Source: Sinohyriopsis cumingii
Lineage: Eukaryota; Mollusca; Bivalvia; Unionida; Unionidae
Reading direction: 5' to 3'
NCBI GenBank assembly: GCA_028554795.2
Contig: CM068830.1
Span: 51,842,355-51,906,354, forward strand
DNA: 64,000 bases
Shown: positions 53,209-64,000 of the stretch, one piece after another
Layout: the number at the start of each line of letters is the position of its first letter
Position numbering within the stretch: position 1 is the first letter of the stretch
The notes under the pieces: model-generated
The model's database searches: none
What the model was told of the DNA's origin: nothing
Seen by the model: only the letters and a program-made list of their open reading frames with translations
Translations under genes and position numbers: made by a program

Positions 53209-53571
53209 ATACAAGAAAGCAACTGGAAAGCGATGTGTTTTGTTAGTATTGTAAATAGGAACACATGCAAAGACTACATAGGATTTGTTTATTTTTTTCT
53301 TTTGAATACAAAATACATTGAACATTGGATTATGACATGAATTACTACATAAAGTCAAGGTGTGCAAGCCCAGGTAAATTTAAAATGGACATATTAAAAA
53401 TATTTGTCGTTAACTTATTTGTTATTTTTCATTGATAGATGTCATTATTTATATTAATTTACTACACAATGCAAGATAGTGTGGTCCTTGCGTTTTGTGA
53501 AATGGCCCTGGAAAAGTTTTGGAAAAGTCATGGAATTTGTTTTTGTTAAATCTGCAGGAACCCTGGCTTCA

Positions 53572-55440
53572 TAAATATTGCGAGTATCATCCTTGCGAAC
53601 AATGAGTGTCAAAGCGATGTGTACATAGCTGGCCGGCCGGCTAATGTTACGATAGTGTAAGCCGACATCAAAAGAACGGGTGGGAAGCCAATTGTATATA
53701 ACATGACCATACGAACTTGTTACTGGCGCCTTATTTGGCTGCGTGCGATTCACAGGTAAGTGGCATGAATTGCCGGTGTTGGGCTCAAAGGAACATCAAG
53801 TGGATGTCGTAAATCGACCCTTGACAGACTGCCGGGGAGGGGGCAACGTCTCCTAATTATGTAGACCATGGTTGAATCGACATCCGCTCGGAATTGAGCA
53901 AGGTGTGGCCACCATTGGAATCGCAAATTTAAATCTAGTGTCTTGAAACTAAACGTCAGTAGTTGCTAAACCATCCTGCGGGAATTACATAAGGAAGTTA
54001 TAAGCTACTCCGACATCATTCGAAATTGACAGGAAACATTGTTATTCTGGGAATAACAAAGGAGCTTCGGACAGGTCAGTGACTCATTTGCTCGATTGTC
54101 GCAATCCATTAGGCCTACGGCAAGGTAATTGTACTTTAATTATGTGCAGTATGTATACTTCATTACTAGAATTGTTAGTACGTAGAATTACCATTTGTAG
54201 GGTTTAATTCATTTGTAGTGTTTGATCTACATGCATATTTTGAGATATGAGCAATGTTTATGTAAAGAATTAATATTGTAATTCGCTATTTGGTTAATTC
54301 GTAGTAACCTCGTGCATTTATTCCTGTGATATTCTAGATTTGCAAATGTTGAATTGAATTATAGCTTTGTATAATGGTTGCAGTGTGCAATATTAGTTAA
54401 TAGGGGCATTTGACTATTTGTGTATACTTTGTAGGAGTATAATGTGTAAGGATATATCAGCGCATGGATATGTGGATATCTGTGTACACTTTGTAGAAGT
54501 GTAATGTACAGAAATGCGTCTGATTATGTCATATTGTTCTGTATAATAAGATTGAGAATCTATATATACCGATGTGATGAAATATATTGATATATGCATA
54601 ATAAGCAGTTGATACCGTGTATACCATAGCAGAAAGTATGGGTATTTCGATGTGCACGAATGCGTGACCAAAGAAGGTAATGGCTTATCTGATGATAGAT
54701 TGTCGTTTAGTGTGAGACTAGATAGCTAGAATATACGAATGTCCTTGTGTGTGTTCGGACAGGAAGCTTTTAGGGACCGGAGGAGCACGTAGGAGACAGA
54801 GAAGGGAAATACCCTGGTACAGTTGGTCCCGAGTCTCTGGGAGACAAGAAAAGGAGAGAACGGAAGTGGAGGAAGTGGAAGGGTGAAGGACCTGGTTGTT
54901 GGACTGAAGGGGTACTGGGTACCAGTCAAGAAATACTACAGATGAGTAGAAACACAGGACAGGAGGAAAATCTATCACACTAAGTCAGATGATAAAACAG
55001 GCCGTCACTGTGTCGAGTGAAAGACGAGTGATAGGGTTTTGAATATTGAATTTCATTTGAGGAAGGACTATCTGTTATTGAATGACATTAAATTTGTTGT
55101 TTATTTGAATTCCACTTTTTGCTTATTCAGTAATTTAACTGTCGGCATAGCTGACTGGGGGCTCTGAGCTTTGCATCTCTATCACTACTTCAATTTCTAA
55201 CAAAAACGAGCCAGGGTGGGTCTTCTGTAATAATTAAAGATAATACTGAGAGCACCCCACCCCAACCTAAGGTAGTCTTCGAGACCTTTACAATCTCCTT
55301 TTGCATAGAAACATCTGCAGCCAGACGTTTTCACGAACCGTATTGATTAAACACTGTTGTTTTCTATATCTTCATTTATGATCCAGGGCCACACATTAGT
55401 TCTTTCTTTTTTGTTTTCGTTTCTTGACCACTGATTTTTC
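53572..55440. other. Non-coding spacer
   Basis: No gene recognised. A good splice-donor-like cag-gtaagt at 53754-53760 and a tgggggctc stretch at 55157-55165 that resembles a retroviral tRNA-Pro primer site, but no LTR pair or coding region supports either. Confidence 0.4.
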
Positions 55441-55471
<31 letters not shown>

Positions 55472-56074
55472 GATTTGTGCATACTTCACTGTATACATTT
55501 TATCTACAATACTATAAAACTTTGCAAAATATATTTTTCTCCATCAACCCAATGATTCTACAGTAAATTGATAGATTAAAATGATTCAAAGGTCTATCAT
55601 TCATAAGATGCTTACCTACATAGCCATAGGTAGCAAAATATAACAGACAGATAGGTAATATGCATTTAAGTATCTGAGCTCCACGCTATTACGTCAAAAT
55701 ATGGGTTAATGTTTATAGACACATAAAGCTTCTATATTCCAAAATATAATTGCACTAAGTTACAAAAAATGATTTTAAAATTGTATTCATATGACAAACA
55801 CATCATATATACATAATGTTGAGAATGATGTCACTGATACCAGATTTTTCTGTTTTTCAAACGCCACAAAGCAGCTGTGAAACTTTTCGACTTATTAGTC
55901 GGTCCATTATCATAGGAAATCATATAGTCAACATTACGGGATACCCTATGCATTGAAAATATACCCTTTTACTTAAATGACGTTGAATACGTTGATAATA
56001 GGCAAGTTAAAACTGAATGACTGCATTTAAGCACTACTTTTATTATAAGCAGGGAATTAGAGAGCTATCACGGG
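55441..56074. other. Non-coding spacer with T-run
   Basis: A T-run of ~23 at 55449-55471; nothing else recognised. Confidence 0.5.
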
Positions 56075-56230
56075 CCCTGGCGTAAGAAATACCCGGCATC
56101 TCCTAGCTATTGTTCAAACAAACTCTTTATTTTATACAATTAAAAAGTGTTATTCGGCCCGGGGTCCCTTAGGGGCCGGGCCTCGATGATACATCCCTGG
56201 CTGCCCCCCTTGTCGGCCATGGTTATAAGA
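56075..56230 (-). repeat. Dispersed repeat, copy 2 (inverted)
   Basis: Reverse complement resembles 37535-37735: acactttttaatt core, ctaggaga, gggtatttctta and cagggcccgtgata in the same order. Confidence 0.55.
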
Positions 56231-56436
56231 TTAATCCCTGCCTATTAAAATCAAGTGGTACGTTTTGAGATTCCAGTTTGTATTTCATGGATCATAGGAG
56301 AAACTGCGAAACAATATTAATCAAAATTGTGGAAGCAATATAGTAGATAGTGAGAACAAACATATTGGCCGAGAAGTAAACGTTTTGAAGGTATTTTTTA
56401 ATATTATAATACAGCCTGAAGATTTTGAAAAATCAG

Positions 56437-56440
56437 TTAT

Positions 56441-56475
<35 letters not shown>
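56437..56475. repeat. (TG)n microsatellite
   Basis: About 18 tg units. Confidence 0.95.
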
Positions 56476-56477
<2 letters not shown>

Positions 56478-56795
56478 TTTTAGTTAGTTAAATAGATTAA
56501 ACTTCTGTCATAAAGTTTTGCAATGGCGTACTTCACTGTCCGAGGCTCTGGAGGTTATTATATCGCGAGGTCTTCGTCTCTGTGACGGATCTGATTCCGT
56601 CCCCCGAAAGAATAATTTCGTTCTTTTTTCAACGGAAACATCATCTAAAACTAATGACGATATTTTCATAATTCCTAAATTATGCTTATTTTAACTACTA
56701 AAATAAATATCGAAATAACTTGAAAGGTTCGTTGTCCCAGTGCGTTGCCTAGTTACTGGTTTTTCTTTTTTTAACTTGATCCTCTTCTGTCCGCT

Positions 56796-56920
56796 GTGCA
56801 CAATCATATAATTGTGTCATTTAATAGCAAAAGCAGTGCAGAATCATGTTACTGTGTCATTTAATAGCAAAAACAGTGCACAATCATGTAATTGTGTCAT
56901 TTAATAGCAAAAACAGTGCA
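56796..56920. repeat. 40-bp tandem repeat, three copies
   Basis: gtgca recurs at 56796, 56836, 56876 and 56916; the unit contains cacaatcatgtaattgtgtc, itself partly palindromic. Confidence 0.93.
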
Positions 56921-58380
56921 GAATCTTAAGTTAACGATTATAAATCAAACTGCTAGTGGCTGACCTAAATGGAAAATTTCCAAGTTTTTATTTAAAAGAA
57001 TGTTGATATTTCTAATATGATTAACACTACTACAGAGCCAGAAAACTAAACCAGCTATATAAGTTTGCTTAATGGTGATTTAATTTTGTTGCTCACTTAG
57101 TAGATAATATTAATGAAGTGTGGATTCGTGGACTAGTGTAGCAGAAAGGTATGGTTTCATTAATGTTATTGCTATGAAGAAACAAGGATCCCAATTGAAG
57201 AACTAACCAGGATTTAATCGTTTTTGTAGCCAGAAACGCAAATGATATTTTTTTTTCTGAATAAATTTGCAGACTTTGGAAAACTCAAAAACAAAACCAA
57301 TAAAAGTAAACAACAACAACAAAACCATTATCTTATAAACCACAAGAGGGAAATAAATAAATATTTTCTATTATAAAGAATGGTTGTTTCTAACAAAAAT
57401 TGCACAGCTAAAAAAGCAATGACCTGATCTCCTACTGGTTTTTAATGACCAGAGACTTTTCACAACATGTTTCCAAGGACGTTTTTCAAGACCATTTAAT
57501 AAAAACTAAATATTCAAGTGGACAATATCATTGGAATTATTTACGTATCAGCAGAGCAAGGAAGCAAAAACCAATTACTGAATAATGACATATTAGAAAG
57601 CGATACAAAAGTAATGTCAATGACCCTTATATATATTAGGGATTACTGTTTTAATATTTTTTGAGACTATAGTTTTAATGCACGAAATATTTGCGTAGTC
57701 TTGAGTAAAGATCATATTGGCTTTAGAACATATATTTCTACAACAGATAATATTTTCACATTTTAATGTCTCGTTGATTTGTTTATCATTGACGGTACAA
57801 TGCTGTCTTTCTTTGACTATAAAAAAATACATTTGATTAGGTGAATAGGTGTGTATTCTAACAAAAGCATTTTATTGTCTTGCCATATTAATAGGAAAAT
57901 CGAAATCTTGTATAAAGATACATTCACAGTATTATGAGTGTTTCCCTTCTAATGTAGGTGTAAGTCAAGGTAAAAACGTGTCACGTATTCGTTTGCAATA
58001 TTTCTCACTGGTCTGAGAGACTGTACTTGAAGCTATTTTAATGATATGTCAAAAACTTTGTAGAATAATTATATTAAAGTGTACTATTTTGACTGTTATA
58101 TGCTGATAATACCGTTACATTTGCAAACGATCTCCAAAAAGTATCCTTAGATAGCATGTTTGAATATCACAATACATTAAAATAAATTATAATAGTTTTA
58201 GGGTTAAGTTTAGAAATGTTCCTGATTTTAAATATAGCAATTAATTTGCTGATGTTTTACGCGATTTAACAGGGAATACATTTTTAACTTTAATATAACA
58301 TTTTATAAAACAATGTTTGAATGACTTATTGATAGGCAACTGCATTTATTTTATGTAAAAGCTTTATATTTGGTTCCGAA
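56921..58380. other. Non-coding spacer
   Basis: AT-rich; no gene or RNA recognised. Confidence 0.45.
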
Positions 58381-58382
58381 GT

Positions 58383-58712
58383 ATCATATTCACCATTTAT
58401 TGCTATAACAGTATCGTATTCAACATTCATTGTTTTAACGGTTTCGTATTCAGCATTAATTGCTATAATAGTTTCGTATTCAGCATTCATTGCTATAACA
58501 TTTTTGTATTCAGTATTCATTGCTATAACATTTCGTACTCACCATTCATTGCTAGAACATTTTCATATTCAACATTCGTTACTATAACAGTTTCGTGTTC
58601 AGCATTAATTGCTATAATAGTTTCGTATTCAACATTCATTGCTATAACATTTTCGTATTCAACATTCGTTACTATAAAAGTATTGTATTCAACATTCATT
58701 GCTATAACAGTA
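58383..58712 (-). repeat. 30-bp minisatellite, open on the minus strand
   Basis: About eleven copies of a 30-bp unit (plus-strand ttcgtattcagcattcattg then ctataacagt). Because 30 is a multiple of three, the minus strand reads as a decapeptide repeat (NAEYETVIAM and variants) in two open pieces, 58326-58520 and 58523-58771, split by a frame change near 58520. Coding use is unproven. Confidence 0.85.
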
Positions 58713-59206
58713 TTACTCTGTTTACGATAGAAATATTTAGACATAAAATAGCATACAGTGAGCAAAACCACTATATAGGTCTTTGAATATTATCATTAAA
58801 ACTTAAAATCGCAAACAAGTCTTGCAATTATGAAAATACATTTTCGATTTAGAGATATAATTTTTGTGAATAAGGAAATGCAGCCATATAAACAAATTAT
58901 GCCTATTCTTATTTTCAAAACACAACAAACCAAAACAAAACGAATAAAGAAACCATTTCTTTTTGCAAATAAAAAAAATCTGGTAGTTATTTCGATAAAT
59001 GTCTTTTCCCTCCTTTTTGTTTGTTTGTTTACTCAGTGACGGGAATACGGCTTAAAACAGGTTATTTACACTGCGCACATTTTACTGTATGCAGACTTTA
59101 AGATTAGTAATTTGCACAATACTTTTTAAAAACTTGTATTTGTAACTAGCGCCTCTTCTGCTATTTCTACAGACATAAAACTTCTAAGCTTTTGTTTAAA
59201 GCTTTT

Positions 59207-59207
<1 letters not shown>

Positions 59208-59247
<40 letters not shown>
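59208..59247. repeat. (TAA)n microsatellite
   Basis: About 13 taa units. Confidence 0.95.
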
Positions 59248-59348
59248 TTTGTTTTATGTTTATTATTTTTTGGTTTATTTTTTTTAGGGGATGGTGATTT
59301 GTTTTTTGATTTCCTGTTGTGTTTTTTTTTTTTTTTTTTTTTTCTTTC

Positions 59349-59386
59349 TTCTTCTGACATTACGTCTGCCAGTAATGTCAGAAGAA
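59349..59386. repeat. Perfect 15-bp inverted repeat between T-run and A-run
   Basis: TTCTTCTGACATTAC (59349-59363), 8-base spacer, GTAATGTCAGAAGAA (59372-59386). A T-run precedes and an A-run follows, extending possible pairing. 234 bases upstream of the GOT1 start codon. Confidence 0.88.
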
Positions 59387-59619
59387 AAAAAAAAGCGGAG
59401 ATCTACCTGTTGGTCTAACCAAAAGCCTGCTCAAAACCTATTATTGTCGATGCCCGATCCTCACAACTAATAGTAGATTTATATCGTGGAGTCATCCTTC
59501 GTATGGGAGGTAACCCACTGAAGCGAGAAAGAACGTTGGTGTAAAGTGCAACCATAGTACAAAAGCGCCTTGACAACCACGTGACCACCTAGAAAAGAAG
59601 ACAAAACACCTTGTTCACT

Positions 59620-59731
59620 ATGGCTTCAAGGTTTGCCGATGTCGATATAGCCCCGCCAATTGAGGTTTTCGCCTTGATTGCACAATATAATGAGGATCCA
59701 CATCCTAACAAAGTTAATTTGAGCGTTGGGG
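59620..59731 (+). CDS. GOT1: GOT1 exon 1: cytosolic aspartate aminotransferase
   Basis: ATG 59620 starts MASRFADVDIAPPIEVFAL, the conserved N-terminus of cytosolic aspartate aminotransferase, and reads to the donor g-gtaagt at 59731/59732 in the middle of the Gly-Val-Gly-Ala segment (phase 1). The enzyme transfers the amino group between aspartate and 2-oxoglutarate using pyridoxal phosphate and supports the malate-aspartate shuttle in the cytosol. Exon 2 is at 63055-63236; the intron is 3.3 kb and has taken in two SINEs and a (TA)n tract. A Ser stands where Gly is usual in LGVG. The lysine that binds the cofactor lies in later exons outside the window. Confidence 0.95.
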
Positions 59732-60310
59732 GTAAGTCTATCGAGACAGATGAGAACAAATCAATGTTTATCGTCAGGGTGACCTCTGTACTCCATATGG
59801 TCTTATGTAACGTCTTGTGTGTTAATAAAAGCACATAGACTCAGTAACAAAATATATTTATTTTCATGTAAGTTTCATACAGTGGTTGCCTTAACCATTT
59901 TATAGACCCCTAAAATGTACATGGAAATTATAGGTTCCATAGTGTTGCATAATTTCGAGGATGACAGTGTAGTTACCTAAAATGTAGTTGAGATTTGGCC
60001 CTGAGCCAGGAACCATACAGAGCAGCCCACATATTGGGCGAAGGCTTTAGGAGCGAAAATTACAATCGTTTTGACTTTAAGTCTTTTGCGTACACCACCT
60101 CCCCCCCAAAAAATTGCATTGCTTATGATAGTAATGAATCATCGTTATTTAAGCAGTAAGACGTCAACCCAAAGAACGTGAATTTATATCCGGGTAGACG
60201 TCGTATATTGGCGGACTGCATTTTGTATAGTCTTGCTCTGGTGCATTATGAATCATACCCTGTTTCCGGTCTTCAAAATTATTTACCTGGCTCAGTTACT
60301 GTCTAGCTGA

Positions 60311-60580
60311 CCACTCCGGTGGCCTAGTGGTTTGAGCGTCCGCCTCGGATGCGGGAGGTCGTGGGATCGAACTTGGCGCTCAGCATTAAGAGGTTAGTGT
60401 TAGGACTGGTCGGCCTGGTGTCAGGATAATGTGACTGGGTGGAACATCATGCTACATGTCTGCGGCATTATGCCCCAGTGCTAGACATCACTATAAACTG
60501 TCACACCGCAGATGTTGTAGCAATATGACTGAAAAATTGTTAAAGCTACGTTAAAAATCCAAATCACACACACACACACA
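60311..60580 (+). mobile_element. tRNA-derived SINE, family B
   Basis: A box tggcctagtgg (60320-60330) and B box gggatcgaact (60363-60373), then a ~170-bp body and a tail taaaaatccaaat(ca)n. Flanked by a perfect 14-bp target duplication tactgtctagctga (60297-60310 and 60581-60594). Unlike family A in body and tail. Confidence 0.9.
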
Positions 60581-60615
60581 TACTGTCTAGCTGAGGATTA
60601 TTTAATCCCTTTAAA

Positions 60616-60870
60616 GGGGCCCCGAGTGGCCAAGTGGTCTAAAGCGCTCACCGTTATGGATCACTGCCATCTCACCTCAGTCTTCGTGAGTTCGAGTCTC
60701 AGGCTCGGCTAACGTGGGTACGTGAGAAAGCCTGCCAGTAGCTTCTCGTGGGTCGGTGGTTCTTCCCGGGGTTTTCCAGGGTTCTTCCTCCACCAATTAT
60801 ACTGGCTGCCATGTATAGCCTATCTTGTGCTGCAAAATGGCGTTAAACCCTACAACAACAACAACAATAG
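60616..60870 (+). mobile_element. tRNA-derived SINE, copy 2 of family A
   Basis: A box tggccaagtgg (60627-60637), B box agttcgagtct (60689-60699), the same body as 43588-43833 and a (caa)n tail. Flanked by a perfect 10-bp duplication tccctttaaa (60606-60615 and 60871-60880). Confidence 0.9.
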
Positions 60871-60997
60871 TCCCTTTAAAAACACATGAAACGAAAATTG
60901 TTCTGTCTGTGCAGACTTTTTTAATTTGGAAAATAAAGTCATTAACAGTGAACACAGTGTTAAAGAAATGCCTTTTTTTCATTTGACTGACAGCCTT

Positions 60998-61005
<8 letters not shown>

Positions 61006-61081
<76 letters not shown>
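61006..61081. repeat. (TA)n microsatellite
   Basis: About 37 ta units, preceded by catacatacata. Confidence 0.97.
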
Positions 61082-61084
<3 letters not shown>

Positions 61085-63054
61085 AAGGTGCGTGGATGTG
61101 ATGTGGATATTCTCACAGGTATAAATTAAAGTTTGTGTTTATACTGAATGCAGTGTGCAAGACAACAATCATAATATGTGGTAAAATTAAAATACAGAAC
61201 TACAGTGACAGAATTCCCTGAATTATAGTAAAAGTAAGCAAAATATAGACTTTTTCATAGTTTTGGTAATTACATACCACACATTCCAAAATAATTCAAT
61301 CTGAATAAATATATTGTAATATTTTTTTAAAAATTCATAATTAGTAGTATTTAAAAATGCTAGTGTTTTGACTACATTTAAAGTAACAATTAAAATATTC
61401 AGATGACAATATTTTTTAAAAAACACTTGTACCAAATCAGTAATGAATATAAATAAATGAATATAAATAAAAATGTATATAGTTTTAGACATCTGGCTTT
61501 TTCCTGATTTTGAAAAGGTAATAATGCCGTTTTGTACCAACAGGATGAGTAATTCATATTTTCCAAATCCTTTTTTACTGCATATTTTAATAGATGTTTG
61601 CAGAGGTGTTTGTAATGCTACCTTGCATATTGTGCAATATTCAAATAGAACTTTATTTGAACAACAACAGTAACAATACAAATAATAACAGCAGTATCAA
61701 GATACAAGTAGTAATAATAATTAAAAAAATAAGAACTGCATGATTAATTAAATTTGTTTATATGAAGTGATCTGCATGTTCCTTGAACACTTGACGAACT
61801 TTATGGAAATCAAATGTCTCACTACAAACTTGTGACCATTTTTTCATTGACAAACTCATGTAATTGTGACATTCAGGTAGTTGACACATATAGTTTAAAC
61901 TTCACTCTCTCAGGTGTTTGAAGAACTCTGAAATGTTTATAATGAGATAAAGTATCATTTTGGCATAAGTATTTTACTTCATTTATGAATACAATGACTT
62001 GTAAACAACAAATGACTTGTTAAAAATTGACAGTGGCTTCCTGCTGATGCACATGTTATGACAGCGGTATAAGTGGCTAATTCCGTCCTCCAATCTCCAA
62101 TCTCTATTACAATTTTGATATCCTACTATTGCTTACACCATTTGATAAAATGTTTTACCAATTACCCCATGCCTATGTATACCAATCTACAAATCTTTGT
62201 CAGTTTGGAGACATAAATCCAGAATATCTTTTAGCCAGTACAAACTTAGGAATGTCCATCAAATTGAAATTTTAAGAAATATCTGAGCAAATCAGTGAAT
62301 CGCTGTAATTAAATATCTAAATACTCCTAAGCCCCCCCCCCCCAATATGTGCTTTTTGGTCCCTGTTTTTCGTTGCCAACACAAGCACTTTCTACCCCAC
62401 CCCACCCCAGTAAAAAAATAGTTGATTTGTGCATCTAATTTAACTGGTTAGTCCAGTACTTGAAGTGCTAGAAGTATATATATACTAACCATCAGCAGAC
62501 AGTGTCACATTGTGATTGATTTTCATTTAGTGTGATGTACGAAAAAAAATTTTCGGTTAAGATTTACATTTATTTCATAGCATGGTGATATTTACTGTTT
62601 TTTTGAGATAATTAGACAAGGGGATCTTTTTGCACAAGGTTGGGTTCATGAATGGCAATGGCAATGAAGTTAATGGACATAGTTTGTAACTTTTTGTTTG
62701 TAATACAAATCCTATTCAGATTTACAAATGATATTATCTTTAAAAAAAACTTTGATGGTGCTAAACAAAAGCTGCACAGAAGATAACTTGTCAAATTCCA
62801 ATACATACTAATTCCGGCAAAAGGACCGGATTTGAGTACATTGACATTAGGTAAAATAAAAAGGTCTGGATTTGAGTGCATTGATGGTAGGTAAAAAAAA
62901 GCAAGAAGATTTGCAATGGCAATCCACTGAAGTCACTGAAATGATTGGATCTAACAACCTTTTGGTATTTAGGATGGAAATTCAGTCTCTGCTAATAAAA
63001 ATGTACAGAAAGAGAAAAATAGATTTGAAAACTCATTGTTGCTTATTTTTCCAG

Positions 63055-63236
63055 CATACAGGACTGATGAGGGCAAACCCTGGGTTCTGCCAGTAGTCAG
63101 GACAGTAGAAGCACAAATAGCCACAGATCCAACTCTGAATCATGAATATTTACCGGTAGCAGGGCTTCCTGACTTCCGGGCAGCTGCAGTTAAACTACTA
63201 CTGGGTGAGGACAACCCTGCATTGGTGGAAAACAGG
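63055..63236 (+). CDS. GOT1: GOT1 exon 2
   Basis: Acceptor tttttccag at 63046-63054 and donor agg-gtaagg at 63236/63237. The first two bases complete the Ala codon begun in exon 1. The product reads YRTDEGKPWVLPVVRTVEAQ and ends LVENR, matching the family in order and phase. The window ends inside the next intron, so later exons (substrate pocket, PLP lysine) are not visible. Reading on past the donor gives a stop at 63327-63329, confirming the splice site. Confidence 0.95.
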
Positions 63237-64000
63237 GTAAGGTTCTTAGTCACCTTGGATATCTCAGGCAAATCAGTGTCTCGCTACATTTTTTCAGAAT
63301 TTAATGGCTCTAAACCAGACAACCTGTGATTGGGAAGCCTTTGCAATCCCAAACCAGGGAAGGTTAAGCATCACAATGCAGTGTTAGTGTGTTTATTGTT
63401 TTTTTTTCTTTTTCTTAAATCATAATTTGACTGATGCTGTCAGAAAACCTGAAGACTGATTTCCCTAGCATTTACAGTTGCAGCAATGTGATCAGGTAAA
63501 CATTTTGATCAAAAAATCAGAACACTTATACCAGTTTTTCAACTGTGGTATGACACATTTGCTGAGTAGAGATTATGTTTTCAAAGCATAGCATCAGATT
63601 TGATGCTTACAGTTTTTCTAGTTATGAAAGTTTTGATTGAAATGCATAACATTGAAGAGCAACTTCAGTCTTTTGTTATATAATTTTGCCATTTTGACTT
63701 AAAATCTGTGCATATCATCTAGATTATCTGTAAAAGTTATTTCTGTCACTGAAATTGTGAAGAAGAAACAGATGCTAAACACAATGGACACAAAAACCTT
63801 ATTTTATCACTGTAATTTTTACCCTTCTCAAGTTCCAAATTGCACCAAGGTTGTGATATTGGGTTGTCCAGTATGGCCTTCAGACAATATTTCTTGGTGC
63901 CTTGATGTATATATTCCATAGATTAGATATAATGGTCACAATGTCAGCAAATATTTCATTCTTCACAGTTGACACAAAACTGTTGTATGTAGAAAAAAAA
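63237..64000 (+). other. GOT1 intron 2 (partial)
   Basis: Begins gtaagg at the exon 2 donor and runs to the window edge. No further exon recognised. Confidence 0.8.

Larger units (their letters stand above)
48815..53565 (+). mobile_element. hAT-like DNA transposon, 4.75 kb
   Basis: Terminal inverted repeats CGGGGTTCCCGCGG (48815-48828) and, inverted, CAGGGTTCCTGCAG (53552-53565), 11 of 14 matching. Direct repeat gcttca on both sides (48809-48814 and 53566-53571). Subterminal copies of tggaaaagttttggaa and agtcatggaatt occur at both ends. A single-exon transposase lies inside. hAT elements usually make 8-bp duplications; only 6 bases match here. Confidence 0.8.
59732..63054 (+). other. GOT1 intron 1
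   Basis: Starts gtaagt and ends ttccag. Contains two SINEs (60311-60580 and 60616-60870) and a (TA)n tract, otherwise AT-rich with no independent gene recognised. Confidence 0.85.

Noticed and set aside
55157-55175. tgggggctc as a retroviral primer binding site
   Set aside because: Only about nine bases match, and there is no LTR pair, gag or pol nearby.
60926-61129. 67-codon frame across the (TA)n tract in the GOT1 intron
   Set aside because: Tyr-Ile repeat from a microsatellite.
63036-63329. Single 97-codon frame as a separate gene
   Set aside because: It is GOT1 exon 2 extended into both introns; the splice sites at 63054/63055 and 63236/63237 explain it.

Overview
This window is animal nuclear DNA, AT-rich and repeat-rich, most likely from a lophotrochozoan and plausibly a bivalve mollusc. 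The pointers are an intron-containing cytosolic aspartate aminotransferase gene, tRNA-derived SINEs with (CAA)n or (CA)n tails, a chromodomain-plus-env Gypsy element and a Maverick/Polinton. The species call is inference. The only clear host gene is the start of GOT1 at the right end (exons at 59620-59731 and 63055-63236; the gene runs off the window).

Layout. 160-1180: 42-bp tandem repeat with a 168-bp higher-order period. 1825-13416: a nearly full-length env-bearing Gypsy-type LTR retrotransposon with two ~1.3-kb LTRs, gag, pol (broken by one frameshift and one stop) and env. Gag and pol share a frame, separated by a single UAG followed by a strong hairpin. The LTR carries an apparent intron whose ends are marked by a direct repeat, and its polyadenylation signal lies inside that intron.

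15508-32513: a complete but decayed 17.0-kb Maverick/Polinton (adintovirus-like) provirus with ~145-bp terminal inverted repeats and a 5-bp target duplication. Several of its genes only become visible when read across breaks. They are packaging ATPase, zinc-ribbon/phospholipase A2 protein, RVE integrase, a family B DNA polymerase fused to an SF1 helicase and a C-terminal HNH domain, a small Cys-rich protein, a free HNH endonuclease, two unknown small proteins, a penton-like virion protein, a two-helix membrane protein, a fibre-like protein, a minor-capsid/adenain-type protease fusion, the double jelly-roll major capsid protein, a basic virion protein and a coiled-coil protein. The right half, read leftward, is the virion module; the left half is replication, packaging and integration. 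Between them lie 1.2 kb without a convincing gene and a 1.35-kb array of 52-bp repeats with internal dyads. An 11-base motif abuts the start codons of three genes.

32514-48800 is mostly non-coding, with a decayed THAP fragment, a palindromic 20-22-bp array, a SINE and a decayed Q/E-rich reading frame. 48815-53565 is a hAT-like DNA transposon whose single-exon transposase has two in-frame UAG codons and which carries a ~1-kb foldback element. 53566-59600 holds tandem and dispersed repeats. In the Polinton, capsid, protease, ATPase, penton-like and fibre genes would build and fill a particle, PolB-helicase would copy the genome and the integrase would insert it. In this copy at least eight of these genes are broken, so it is a fossil rather than a working virus.
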